The notes under the pieces are model-generated. The model saw nothing but the letters and a program-made list of their open reading frames with translations. It was not told where the DNA came from and did no database searches. A stretch of 60,000 nt of DNA from Mesostigma viride (taxonomy: Eukaryota; Streptophyta; Mesostigmatophyceae; Mesostigmatales; Mesostigmataceae): the NCBI GenBank assembly GCA_009746045.1, contig RPFO01000111.1:201001-261000 (forward strand), read 5' to 3'. Both the position numbers and the translations under genes were made by a program. Positions 31,758 to 42,629 of this stretch are shown here, piece after piece; position 1 is the first letter of the stretch; each line of letters starts with the position of its first letter.

Positions 31758-33170
31758 TGGTATCGGGAGGGAAAGTTCCCCACCTTTGAGACGACTTTGA
31801 ACGACATTCTTGTGACCATGATGAAGCCATTTTACCCTGCCGGCGCATATAATTGATGGCGGCAGCGTTGTTACGTAATTTCGTGAGCAATGTCGTGAGG
31901 ATTCATACGTCGCAGCATTTTGAATTTGAAGTTCGGCGGAACGGGCAGAAATTTCATGGGTCGACAGGCCTGGGCCAGCGCAGCCACGCAGGCGAGTTGT
32001 TATATGTGTCAAAGCCAGCGGAACTTTCATGTTTCGGGTTTGCTGTGGGCTGGCGCCGCCTGGCGTTGAGCCCCGCATGGCGAGGTCAAGGCTCTGGTTC
32101 CAGCTGGGTGCAGACTTTTTTCTCTTTTTCTGTACCAGTGACCTGCGCATCAACATGTGGCTCGGAGCGGACGTCGGCTGGAATTTTGCGAGCAACCAGC
32201 GCAACGGATTATCGCCATTTTTGGTGGCGCAGCCTGCGGAATTTCCAGCATTTTTTGTCGACGAGGACTGCCTGCCTACCGGCTTTTTGTTGGCGATGAA
32301 GATGTTGGCCAGGAGTGCCAGCATGGTCTCTCTTTTGAAGCTGGCTATGCCAGTGGGTTTTTGATTTTGAAGCTGGTCAGGAGTACCAGTGAGCTGCATG
32401 TTATTTTAGAAGCTCTAAGCCAAGGGAGCTTGTGACATTTTAAAGCTGACAAAAATATTTGCCCCCACTTATTTCTTGAGGGGGGGTGTGTTGACATGAG
32501 ACTGGCTCGCGACGACATTTGTGGGGCCTAACGTGGCCTGTGGTCTGTATTGACCTACTTTGGGATGTACGCGCCTGCTTTGCATGCAAACTTGGTGGTC
32601 AGCTGTGTTTTTGAATGGACGAGGCAAACTAGCATGTGCAGCCTAGTGTTTTGGCCAGTCTGGAGGTTGGGATCAGTCCAACCTGTTATGGGAGCGCTCT
32701 GGGGGAAGTTCTTGGTTGACTTTCCATGCTCGGGACCTGATCACTCCCGGGAGTTTGTTGGCACGACGGCGTGCCAGCGTGGGGCCGTGGAGGCCTTGGG
32801 ACCGTGGTGGTCCATTTTAGGGCTATTGGTAGCCTGATGGGGCAGTGTTTGCCCATGTGTGCTATTCCTGGCAAGTGTAGTTGTTGTGACTTATTGCTGT
32901 GTTTCTGCATCAGACCTGGGACGCTGGGGCTGTCAGTTTATACCTCTAGGGACGCCTGGATGTATTTTGGAAGAGACGCAGGCATGTAGCACCTTTGTTG
33001 TTATGACCAGGATGGCATTTTTTCAGTGAATGTGTTGCTGGATGGTTCCTTGGGAGGGGCTTCCCGGGTAAGGGGGGGTTGCTGGGGTATGTTGTACCCG
33101 GCAAGCCCTACCCTAGTTGAGGGGGGACTTGACGTTCATTGGACCCTGCACTGGCAACGTGCAAGGGGGG
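31758..33170 (+). other. TRIM-B internal region with PBS and polypurine tract
   Basis: Begins TGGTATCGGGAGG directly after the LTR, an initiator-Met-like primer site, and ends CAAGGGGGG before the last LTR. I see no gag or pol. Open frames such as 31743-32399 (minus) or 32550-32837 (plus) have no recognisable motif. The first codons after the PBS (FETTLNDILVTMMKPFYP) may be a vestige of a gag. Confidence 0.75.
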
Positions 33171-33769
33171 TGTCAGGGTTTTAGTATAAACCCTGGATGT
33201 GCCCGTTTGCCAGCCTATGTTATGTTGTGGCCAATCTTCTGTATTTTCTGGCCAAGGATATTATTAGGGCTGAGTAGGGCTTGCCGTGTTCTTTCCGGCG
33301 GTACTTTTCTTATGACGGACAGTTGAGTATGCACAAAGATATTAGGTGCCGAAGTTAGGATTAATTCGGCTCTACCTTGTGGTTGCATGGTACGGCTTGT
33401 AGGGCGTGAGTATCTCGTACCATTTGGCGGTGGCTAACTCCTAGCGCCGCGCAATAGTGGGGTCGAATATTGGTGCCGAATATTCGCATCATTGCCTAGT
33501 GGATTTTGTGTGCCAGTTGTGCAAGTGGAGACACTTTATGTGTTAAGTTAACGTAGGGATAATGTGTGCAGCCGACATTGGACATTGTTTAAGAGGTCGG
33601 CGTGCACCTTTTCACGTTACCTGATGGTGGGCCAGTTGCCTTGTGGCTTGGCAATGGACACCGGTCACGGTCCTTAAATTCTATATATGCGTCTTTTATT
33701 GTATTAATGAAATGAGTTGTGCCGCAACATTTGAGCTCATTCATTGACGCATTATTAGGATTTTTGACA
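33171..33769 (+). repeat. TRIM-B right LTR (599 bp)
   Basis: Starts TGTCAGGGTTTTAG and ends GGATTTTTGACA. The first 25 bp form a small hairpin (AGGGTTT...AAACCCT). The TRIM-A LTR has a comparable hairpin (GGGTA...TACCC), and both share agggcttgccgtg, so the families are related. Confidence 0.93.
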
Positions 33770-33852
33770 AAAATATTCGCGCCGGGACCGTCCCCTTAAA
33801 TGCATCATCCATGGCCATTATGGGCGCACATGCGCTGGGGCCGCGTGGTAGG

Positions 33853-35570
33853 CTAAGCCTGACTATCTACACTACTGCTATATTCCCTAGACTGGGGGTG
33901 CCTGCCAAGGCTTGTGGTCGACGTGGATGACGTCCTCCCGCCAGTATACCGGTTTCCCCCCTGCGCTTTGCCAGATCTGGAGGTAGGTCGGCCATAGCTT
34001 AAGCGTCGCCATTGTTGCTGGGCCAGGGTCAGGTCGTCGTCCAGCGTGAAGTGAGTCCTGGAGAGCTTCTTGCGGTTTTTAAGAAACAACAGCTTGTCCC
34101 CCATGTACTTAAAGGTGAGGAGCACGGGTGCCGGGCCAGTTGAGTAACTCTAGAGCCCTAGGATCTGGCTCTGTAAGTTCCCCATGTCCGTCCGCACGCC
34201 TTCCGCTAGCGTCCGCTAAGCCGCCGGCTATAATCCGGCGGTCCGATGCAGTCGACCGGTCAACCGCATCGGACTGCCGGGTAATAGCCGGCGGCTTAGC
34301 GGACACTAGCGGAAGGCGTGCGGACGGACATGGGGAACTTAGAGCCAGATCCTAGGGCTCTAGAGTTACTCAACTGGGCCAGCCTTACCCGGCGCGCGGG
34401 GGAGGCGGACAGCCGTAATCCGCAGCTCACCAGTGCTCGGTGCATGGGGGCAAGAATGTCGCGCTTAAATGCCGTGAGAAGAGTCGTCGAGGTCGGCATC
34501 TGCAGGAGCCTGGTCGAAGTGCTTGACGATGACGTTGTGGCTGCGCTGGGTGCGGTCGGCCTCCTCGCGGAGGTCGAGGGCTTGTTGCTTAAGCTGTGCC
34601 GCGATGGTGGAGGTGGTGGAGGTGGCGTGGCCGGTGCTTGAGCAGGTCCGCCCAGGTCTGGGTGGGAGGGGCGTCGTCGCCTGGGCCAGCGGGGGCTGGC
34701 TTGGCGGCAATGTCCTGCACCGCCTGGGCGGTGATGCCGGCGGTGTTCTGCACAGTGCACTCGATGGCGATGGCGGCGTCTTTGAGGCCGCGCTGGTCGA
34801 TGTCGAGAAGCTGGGCCTTGAGGGCGGCGGTGGAGGTGGAGGTGGCAGTGGAGGTGGAGGCGAGGAGGGTGGAGGTGGAGGTGACAGTGGTGGAAATGTG
34901 AGGGAGCTCAGCAGCCAGCGTGCCTCCCATTGCCGCCACATCTGTGGCAAGGGGGGTCACGTGCTGCTCGAAAGCTTCCTGAAGGAGGGTGCGGATGATG
35001 GCTTCGGTGGCGAAGGTGGGGGGGGGCGGGTGGGAAGCCCAGATCTCGGCGTCGGAGCGCCGGTGGAGGGAGCAGAGGGCGAAGCGCTGGAGCCGGGGGC
35101 GATTCATGCGGAGGACTTTGGGGAGATCCTCGGCGGTGTCGAAAGGCTGGCCATGCACCTGGCCAGCGGCCGCGGTTGTGGGAGATGAGGTGCGAGCACA
35201 GGGCTACAAGCGAGGCGTGCGTGCCGAAAAACACGGCTTCCATGAAGGCTCCCGGGCTTCGTGTCCAGAAGCCAGGTGCGTTGACGTCCAAGGCAATCTC
35301 GTCCCAGTGCGGCTCGGCAGGGCAACTGCGCTTGGGCTCAGGCGATGCAGATGGCGAGGCAAGCCCGGGGGGCTGGGCGCGATCACCAGTGCGCGACTAG
35401 TGTCACCGCTGCCTTCCGGACCTGAGGGTGAAGCTGCAGCCGGAGCTGCAGAGGTATTTTCATTGCTTAACGCATTCGCCAGGCTGTGTTGCGTAGATGA
35501 GCGTTTGCTCGTCATGCATATATTGCGTAACAGCTTCGGAAAATTATATCAGTGTGTGCGTCTTAGAAAG
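33853..35570 (-). pseudogene. LINE-a ORF1, broken and interrupted by FB-D
   Basis: From the 5' side: Ser/Ala/Pro-rich N-terminus (35515-35204), LPKVLRMNRPRLQRFALCSL and SDAEIWASHPPPP (35158-35000), LLQEAFEQHVTPLATDVAAM, ITAQAVQDIAAKPAPAGPGD, then after FB-D the C-terminal domain (HFTLDDDLTLAQQQWRR, 34070-33900). It parallels copy g and LINE-e. Frameshifts and FB-D destroy it. Confidence 0.7.
34138..34375. mobile_element. Solo palindrome FB-D (238 bp)
   Basis: A single long imperfect palindrome, arms about 115 bp around gcagtcgaccggtc. Ends are AGTTGAGTAACTC and GAGTTACTCAACT. The target duplication is GGGCC (34133-34137 and 34376-34380). It has the same end type and duplication length as FB-A, -B and -C but no X region, as expected if two P repeats had recombined to leave one. 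It interrupts LINE-a ORF1. Confidence 0.9.
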
Positions 35571-35695
35571 ACGAAGCGATTGTGATATTCACAGCCGAAT
35601 TCGGTGCCCAAACGTGAAATTAAGTTATGAGCTCCGCCGTCAGCCGTAGCTACCTCGTGGCTGGTGGCTCAGGGCTCATATGTCACCTTATTGTA

Positions 35696-36868
35696 TTATA
35701 GTAGGCATGGCTTGACTAAATTCTTAACTTATAAGGCGTCATGTGGCATGGGGGGCCATTATGGGCGCGGATATGCGCGTAGGCCACGTGCTAGGCTAAG
35801 CCTGACTAATCTACACTACTGTTATATATTCCCTAGACTGAGGTTGCTGGGGTGGCAGGAGGTGCCTGCCAAGGCTTGTGGTCGAAACGTGGATGACCGC
35901 CCCTCTCCAGTATACCGGTTTCCCCCCTGCGCTCTGCCAGAGCTGAAGGTCGGTCGGCCATAGTAGCTCGCATCGCCGTTGTTGCTGGGCCAGGGTCAAG
36001 TCGTCGTCCACCGTGTAGCGAGTCCGCGAGAGTTTCTTGCGGCATTTAAGGAACGACAGCTTATCCGCCATGTACTTAAAGGTGAGGAGCACGGGGGCCG
36101 GGCAAGCCTTACCCGACGCGCGGGGGAGGCGGACAGCCGACATGTCCAGCTCACCAGTGAGTTGCATGGGGCCGGGCCAAAATGCCGCGCCTAAACGCCA
36201 TGAGAAGCGTCTCCAAGGTCTCATCTACCGGCTGGTCGAAGTGCTTGACTATATGGGCATTGTGGCTGCGCTTGTCGAGCTCGGCCTCCTCACGAAGGTC
36301 GAGTGCTTGTTGCCCCAACCGCTTCGCGACGTGACCCCCAAGGGCCTTCCCGTACGCTTCCCGTACGCTTCCCGGCCTATGCTGCACGTACGTGCCGCGA
36401 TGGTGCATGGAGGTGCATGGAGGTGCATGGAGGTGGTGTGGTGCTTAAGCAAGTCCGCCCAGGCAGGTCTGGGTGGAAGGAGCATCGCTGGCTGGGCCAG
36501 CAGAATGAGCAGATGCCGGCTGGGCAGCGATGTCCTTCACCGCCTAGGCGGTGAGGCCTGCGCGGTGTCTTGCAGGCACTCAATGGCGATGGCGTTGGCG
36601 TGGATGCGCAAGACTGTGTCGATGTCGAGGATCGAGCTGGGCCTTGATGTCGGCAGTGCAGGCGGAGGTGGCAGTGGAAAGAAGGTGAGGGAGCTCAGTA
36701 GCCAGCGTGCCCCCCATTGCTGCCACGTCTGCAGCGAGGGGGGTCACGTGCTGCTGGAGGGCTTCTGTAAGGATGGAACGGAGTGTGGGTGCGGACTGAT
36801 GGATGGAGCCCAGATCTCGCCATCAGAGCGCATGAGAAGGGAGTTGAGAATGGTGTGCTGGTGTAGGG
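35696..36868 (-). pseudogene. LINE-b: 5'-truncated ORF1-only LINE
   Basis: On the minus strand: SDGEIWAPSI near 36820, an ORF1 middle with coiled segment (KRLGQQALDLREEAELDKRS, 36340-36280), and the C-terminal domain (YTVDDDLTLAQQQRR, about 36020-35970), then tail. The 5' truncation joins the LINE-c endonuclease region near 36868. The C-terminal frame (35811-36224) is intact; the rest is frameshifted. The tail continues at 28116 beyond LINE-a. Confidence 0.65.
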
Positions 36869-38241
36869 GGCGGGCATCCGCGATGCACTGCATGGGCCGC
36901 CTCCGCGTCCTGAGCGTGCTCGTAGGCCTCCACGAGGGCGGCCTTGAGCACTGTTTTCTGCAGCGGGTCCCGGTTACGCTTGAGGCCGTGCCGGGCGGCC
37001 AAGACCTTGGGGTCCTGGCGGTAGAGCGGGCCGGGGCGGCGGCGGGGCATGACCGGCAGGTGCCGGGCAGCCAGCAACGGGGCACGGGCCGCAAAGCCCG
37101 CAAAAATGGCGGCGTTGGGGGCACCCTCGTCCAGCTCGTCGACGTCCGCCCGGGCGTCCAGGGCCGACAGGTAGTCCAGTCGGCACCGGTTCCGCGCGTG
37201 CTCGGCGTCCGTCCAGTCCTCAGGATCTCCCCGGACCGGGCGTAGAGCAGACCAGTCAGGGCGGACCACCGGGGCGCGGCGCGCGGGGACGTGGAACCGG
37301 AGCCGAATGGTCGCGCGCACCAACCGGTGGTCAGAGCACACCGTGGGCGTGTCAAACACTCGGGCGTCCAGAACCGAGGTGCACCTGGGCTGCCGTTACG
37401 GCAGCCCAGGGTACTACCACCACGTAGTCCAAACAGGCCTGACGGCCGTTATATATAGGGCCACGAAAAGTGACCAAGTCCTGTGAGGGACGTTGGAAGT
37501 GGCAGTTGACGGCAACCATCCCGCTATCCCGCAAAAAGGCAGAAAACAGGGGAGTGTTGTCGTTAGCTTCCGTGTCAGCAGGCGCAAAGCGACTGCCAGC
37601 AGTGCCCACGGGGAGCGTGGCATGCATTGGCGTTGAGCAGCATAACCAAAAAGTGGCGGGCCGGGGTGACCCCCTCAAGGCTATGCAAGGACTCGAAGAA
37701 CTGCTGGCGTTCCAACTCAGGTAGACCACTATGGGGTGCATAGCCCACCCCCGGCCCACCGTGAGGTGGTGCTTATGTAGACCGCCCCTCGACGGAGGTT
37801 GAAATGTGCTACCATAAGGCGTGGTGTTAGAAACTTAAGCGTGCTGAGGCTAGCAACTGCCAGCGGCGAACACAAAAGACCAACACCACCTTGGCCTGGT
37901 GTACCACTACCTGTACCACTACCTGGCAGCGATCGAAGTAAAACCGCCAGCCACCCGCCAGGCGATCATCAGTGCTCACCATGCCAGGTGGCACCTTGCG
38001 GCAATGCTCTTGCACGCCTAGAATAGACACACGATGGGCTATGCAGAAGGCAATTAACGAGCTCTTCTACCCGATAGCTATGGCCGTCGTCTGCTAGTAA
38101 TGTGCGTGCATTGAAGGTGGCAAGGGCCAAGGATGCCTGCTGGCCCACCAGGGGAGAACGGCGATGGATGATGGGGGTGGATGAGGCGGGGGGTGGAGGT
38201 GGAACGGAGGGGGTGGAAACGGAGGGAATAGTGCTTTCCAT
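36869..38241 (-). pseudogene. LINE-c ORF2: apurinic-type endonuclease remnant
   Basis: Minus-strand ATG near 38241 (MESTIPSVSTPSVPPPP) opens LALATFNARTLLADDGHSYR with the Asn of an EEP/APE-like endonuclease. VSILGVQEHCRKVPPG near 38025 supplies the catalytic Glu. FRGPIYNGRQACLDYVVVV (about 37450) holds the Asp box, and VCSDHRLVRATIRL (about 37330) the SDH motif. A Pro/Arg-rich segment follows (RRRPGPLYRQDPKVLAARHG) before LINE-b cuts in. No reverse transcriptase is present. Multiple frameshifts make it a pseudogene. This nuclease nicks the target for target-primed reverse transcription. Confidence 0.75.
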
Positions 38242-38535
38242 CGCACTTTATTTGGTCCTGCAGTTAGCGTAGGATGCGAGCCTGCCGCTTGCTCGGGGTA
38301 TTCGGGGGTGGGGCTGATTGCCCTTGGAACGCCGAGGCGTATAGGTAATCTAGCTTGAAACGTTGGGTTTTACGAATCTGACAATAGACAGATGAGGTTG
38401 TAGCCCGAAATACCGGCACCACCATGGCTATCACCCGGCGGTGAGGTCGAGGCATGATGGTACAGTAGTGGAACGGGGGACGATTTAGAGGCTGTCCCCG
38501 AAGCCTGTTAGCCGCCAGCCGACCAGTGGGTTTGT
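38242..38535 (-). other. LINE-c spacer between ORF1 and ORF2
   Basis: About 290 bp between the ORF1 stop and the ORF2 start on the minus strand. No gene seen. Confidence 0.5.
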
Positions 38536-39157
38536 CTACTTACTGGAACCACCAGGGGCAGCACGCTTCTCACCACAAGACTCACCACGAGACTCTGCAC
38601 CCGTGGTGTTAATCTCAACACCGTCAAAGAAGGCAACCCAGCGACCATCCGACTTCAGACGCATGTGCACACGCTTCCCCCCCGGTACGTACCCCTGCCT
38701 GATCTCCACGACCTTCGCGTGATTCCAGAGCTTGCTCCTCGCCGCCAGCTGTGCAGGGGTGTAACTAGTCCTCGTCCATGCTGATGGGGCTGCCCTTGAG
38801 CAGGCGACGGGCGCCCATGACCCGTTTCTGGTCGTTCACGGTGGCCATGGTGACCAAAACCAGGCCAGCTGGGCCTGGCAGGCGAATGGCCCTGTCAATG
38901 GTCACGTGATGGCGCAGCTGCAGCACCCCGGCCCAAGAACGCGGGGCCCCGTGAAGGCCTCGGTAAGTGCGTGTGCGGTGTCATGCTTGCCCTTCTCAAA
39001 ATCCTTGAGAATGATAATAATTGCGTTGGCGGAGCTGAGCCACATTCTGTGACGCGACTGCGGTGGCAGCCGACTTAGCCGCCTGGGCGACTATGGCATC
39101 CAGGTTCTTCCCCGCCGCGTCCGCGAACGTGACCCGCTTGTGGGGGGAGGTGGCCAT
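38536..39157 (-). pseudogene. LINE-c ORF1, C-terminal part
   Basis: Reads MATSPHKRVTFADAAGKNLD, then after frame changes ILKDFEKGKHDTAHALTEAF, AGLVLVTMATVNDQKRVMGA and LTPAQLAARSKLWNHAKVVE with GKRVHMRLKSDGRWVAFFDG, ending TAG at 38536. The last two are the LINE ORF1 C-terminal domain. ATG at 39155-39157 is internal: the N-terminal part lies at 59050-58331, and the frame (LELKAAMATSPHK) is continuous once LINE-e and copy B are removed. Confidence 0.75.
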
Positions 39158-40384
39158 TATAATTAATTAATAATTATTAGGAACATAACTCCGTGGGGAG
39201 TATATGTAGCACATTATTAGCCCTTGAGAGGGGGTGTATGGCCTATCATACATTCTAAGCTACTTCCTGCAAGGGTGGGAATGTAAACGACACTTGCTCT
39301 AGGTGCCCCATGCAGGGCACCTGCACCCTCATGATGTATCACGCTATTCCCAGCTAAGGGGGAGCATGGCATGTGGGGGAAGATCATCATAGCTATACAA
39401 AAGCTAGCTAGAGCGTGGCATCTCAGCAGAGAGTGACTCCCTGCATGGGCACAGCATAACTAAATAAAAGTAGGCATCATCTGGAGTGTGGCACATCATA
39501 GGCACACATGTGGCATGGCTAAATAATGCTCGTGAATCAGCTGGTATAGTGCCTGTAGGAGGCGTACATGTACATGGCCACGGTCTATCTATTCTACACT
39601 ACTACTGCTGTATTCCCCTAATCTAAGCTGGGGCGTCTGGAGTCGCTGGGGCCGCGGGGGTCGCCTGCCAGGGCTTGTGGCCGACGTAGATGGCCGCCCC
39701 CTAATTCCAGCAGTACACCGGCTGCCCCGCCTTGGTCTGCCGGAGCTGGAGGTAGGTCGGCCATCTATAGCTCCCGTCGCCGTTGTTGCTGCGCCAGGGT
39801 CAAGTCGTCATCAAGGGTGAAGAGAGTCTTCTCGAGCCACTTGCGGCGTCTGAGAAAAGAAATCTTGTCCGCCGGGGTCTTAAGGTGAGAAGGAGCGGGG
39901 GCGCCCCTGCCTTACCCCGCGCGCGGGGAAGGCGGTGGGCGACCAGCTCGATCTCCCTAGTAAGGCCCATGCGACCAAGTATTTCTCTCTCAAAAGCACG
40001 CGCAAGCTTCTCAGAATTCTCACCTTCCTCCATGGTGAAGTTCTTGACAATTAATGACGTTGAGGCTGCGCTTCGCGAGCTCGGCCTCCTCGCGGAGGTC
40101 AAGCGTCTGCCGTTGGAGCTAGGCTGCGACGGCGGAGGTGGTGGAGGTGGTATGTTGTGTGAGCAGGTCCGCCCAGGTGGTGATGGGAGGAGCATCGCCG
40201 GCCAGGCCAGCCGGGGCTGGCTTGGCGGCAATGTCCTTCACCGCCTGGGCGGTGAGGCCGGCCTGCGGTGTTCTGCAGAACCTCGATAGCGATGGCGTTG
40301 TCCTTAAGACGCTGGTCGATGTCGCGGAGCTGGGCGGTGATGGAGTCGGTGGAGGCGGAGGGGGGGGGGGGGGGGAGGCGATGA
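39158..40384 (-). mobile_element. ORF1-only LINE copy B (5'-truncated)
   Basis: Minus strand: truncated ORF1 (40380-39620; ITAQLRDIDQRLKDNAIAIE, LTREIELVAHRLPRARGK), then tail 39600-39180 ending in a TAAT-type tract. The 12-bp duplication GGAGGTGGCCAT flanks it (39146-39157 and 40385-40396). It is stacked on the 3' end of LINE-e, which has the same duplication at its 5' end (58319-58330). A run of 15 or more G near 40362-40376 lies at its 5' end. Confidence 0.8.
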
Positions 40385-40874
40385 GGAGGTGGCCATTAAT
40401 TAATTAATTAATTAATTAATTAATTAATTAATTAATTAATTAATTAGGAACATCACTCCGTTGGGAGTAAATGTAGCACATATCCCTAGCTGAGAAGGGG
40501 CATATGGCTTTTAATACATCCTAGGCTACTTCATGCAAGGGTGGGAATGTAAGCTACCCTTGCTCTAGGTGCACCAGGGCACCCGCACCCTCATGGTCTA
40601 TCACGCTATGCCCAGCTAAGGGGGAGCATGCCATGTGGGGGAAGATCATCATGGCTATACAAGGGCTAGGGCATGGCTTCTCGACAGAGAGCATCTCTCT
40701 GCATTTAGGCATAGCATAGCTAAATTCTTAATGCAACATCCATGGGGGTCCCATTATAGGCATGGCTTGGCTAAATTCTGAAGGCAACATCCATGGGGGC
40801 CATTATGGGCGCACATGCGCGTGGGCCACATGCTAGGCTAAGCCTGACTAATCTACACTACTGGTATGGATTCC

Positions 40875-41201
40875 CTAGTCTGAGGTGGCAGGAGGGGGCT
40901 GCCAGGGCTTGCATGTGGTCAACGTGGATGACCGCCCCCCTCCAGTATACCGGCTTCCCCCCTGCGCTCTGCCGGAGCTGAAGGTAGGTCGGCTGATAGA
41001 TAGCTCGCGTCGCCGCTGTTGCTGGGCCAGGGTCAAGTCGTCGTCCAGCGTGAAGCGAGTCCTCGAGAGCTTCTTGCGGCATTTAAGGAACGCCAGCTTG
41101 TCCGCCATGTACTTAAAGGTGAGGAGCACGGGTGCCGGGCCAGCCTTCCCCCGCGCGCGGGGGAGGCGGACAGCCGACATGTCCAGCTCACCAGTGAGTA
41201 G
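40875..41201 (-). pseudogene. LINE-e ORF1, C-terminal domain
   Basis: Reads MADKLAFLKCRKKLSRTRFT then LDDDLTLAQQQRRRELSISR and GRSSTLTTCKPW. The upstream part of the gene resumes at 55709 beyond TRIM-A. The AGTAG duplication at 41197-41201 marks the join. Confidence 0.75.
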
Positions 41202-41848
41202 TGTCAAGGGTATATTTTACCCTATGTGCCCAACTACCTGTTTATATTTAATTCTGGCCGTCATGTTGTAAACGGAGGACTTATTAGGGTTGCGTCATTA
41301 TTAATCGCACCCGCCTACCGTATTTCAGGCCGATAATTAAATAGGTTAGGAAGGGCTTGCCGTGATAATTACGGCACAGTTTATAGCACTAGAAATAGTG
41401 CCGTACAGCGAAAGTTATTGTATGCCGAAGTTGTACTATTTCCGGCACAAGACTTAACGCACTGTAGGTGCCGACGGTACCATCCTCGGCCCACTATTCC
41501 GTGTTGGATATTTCTACCGACACAAGTTACTAGATGCCCCGTACTTAATGCGCTGGCATGTTAGCAAGACTTCTAGAATGTACGACTCTGAAGTTAAGTC
41601 GTTAAGTTATTGTCTTGCGCATAGCCGCCACCTTTGGTGGATATAGGTGCACGATGTTTGTGCTCGATGCCTTCACCTTACCTGTCCTAGCTGTCAGCTA
41701 TGGACGATAATGGTCCCCACCCGGGAACCGCACCATGGCTTTGGCGGTGAAACGGTGGCAGTCCGTAACCTAAATATGCAATGAATAAACTGATTATCAA
41801 TTGTCTCAAGCAGTCTTGACGACCAAGGAATCAACCAAATTTCTGACA
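41202..41848 (+). repeat. TRIM-A LTR 1 (647 bp)
   Basis: Starts TGTCAAGGGTATATTTTACC, ends AATTTCTGACA. Almost identical to LTR 2, with one visible change near 41277 (actta versus actaa). Confidence 0.93.
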
Positions 41849-42629
41849 CAAAGCCATTACACAAATTCACCCTATGGACGTCAATTAGCGAGACCCGCCT
41901 GAAAATGGCGAGAGACGTAATGTATTTTCATGCATTATTATGGTTCGGAAGTTCGCGGCGTTGCTGTCGTCAAGCCGCATTGTAATTCCAGGAACTGGCC
42001 CAGTGCCGCGGCCTGATCAACCGCAGGCCTTATATTGCCAGATTCCAGGAAATTTTCCCAGATTCCAGAGTGTGGCCGCGGCACTCATGCCAAATGCTGC
42101 TGAAGCTAGAGCCATACACGAGCTCAAGTTCAAATCGCGGCGGAGGCGAATTCGCAGCCCTCTTTGTGAAATTTCATTTTTTGCTGGGTGATCATGTCGG
42201 CCAGGCGCGGTATCCGCCTGCATTCTATGACTCGAATTTTTGTGAAGGCTGAGAAGCCAAGTGCGCAGGAGCCCAGCTGCCGAGAAGCCAAGTGCCGCAG
42301 AGCCGAGAAGCCAAGTGCGCAGGAGCCCAGAGCCGAGAAGCCAGTGCCATCCACGAGTTAAGGAAATCGGGATTTTTTGTTCCGGTTCATGTCATCGGGT
42401 TCTGATGCTAAGCCCTGTATTCAAAAGCACACATTCGGGTTTTTTGTTGCTAATCCCCATGTCCAAAAGCACAAGTGTTAACCTCGCCTAAGCTCCAGTT
42501 TTTGTTGCAATGGTTCACCATGGAATGTTATCCCAAGTAAGGGGGGCTATACACCCTACCTAAGCTAAAGGGAAAGTTACAACCATTGGATTATACCATA
42601 GTACTGGCCAGCTAGTTGAGCAAGGGGGG
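41849..42629 (+). other. TRIM-A internal region 1 (781 bp)
   Basis: Non-coding as far as I can tell; the frame 41940-42191 has no recognisable motif. It contains short repeats of gccgagaagccaagtgc (42250-42345) and ends with a purine tract. I could not identify a tRNA-complementary site after the LTR. It is nearly identical to 54278-55058. Confidence 0.75.

Larger units (their letters stand above)
30422..33769 (+). mobile_element. TRIM-B: miniature LTR element with inverted duplication
   Basis: It has target duplication AAAAT (30417-30421 and 33770-33774). Parts: an LTR in minus orientation (30422-31020), about 140 bp of internal 3' end inverted (31021-31160), a plus LTR missing its first two bases (31161-31757), PBS, internal region (31758-33170), and a plus LTR (33171-33769). 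Both outer ends are the same LTR end (TGACA, the U5 side). It interrupts the TTAA transposon. No pol genes are present. Confidence 0.88.
28550..33795. mobile_element. TTAA-flanked DNA transposon, non-autonomous (1.9 kb without TRIM-B)
   Basis: The ends GGGGAGGGTCCC (28550) and GGGACCGTCCCC (to 33795) are inverted repeats with one mismatch. TTAA flanks both (28546-28549, 33796-33799). Without it the LINE-a tail reads like the intact copy near 40730 (aattcttaatgcaacatcc), which confirms the boundaries. TTAA targeting is the hallmark of piggyBac-type elements, though no DDD transposase is visible and the ends are not the canonical piggyBac ones. The interior (28562-30416) is AT-rich, with no convincing gene. 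The minus frame 29649-29924 is open but matches nothing I know. Confidence 0.75.
28117..35690 (-). mobile_element. LINE-a: ORF1-only LINE, split by a TTAA transposon
   Basis: Minus orientation. The 5' end is near 35690, ORF1 runs about 35570-33900, and the tail continues at 33900-33796 and, past the transposon, 28549-28132, ending in (TTAA)n at 28117-28131. It lies in the tail of LINE-b; the flanks attataggca (28107-28116) and attatagtaggca (about 35694-35706) look like a decayed duplication. The TTAA transposon (28550-33795) and FB-D (34138-34375) are later insertions. Confidence 0.7.

Noticed and set aside
31743-32399. 218-codon minus-strand frame in TRIM-B
   Set aside because: No motif, opposite to the element's PBS/PPT orientation, and it overlaps the PBS.
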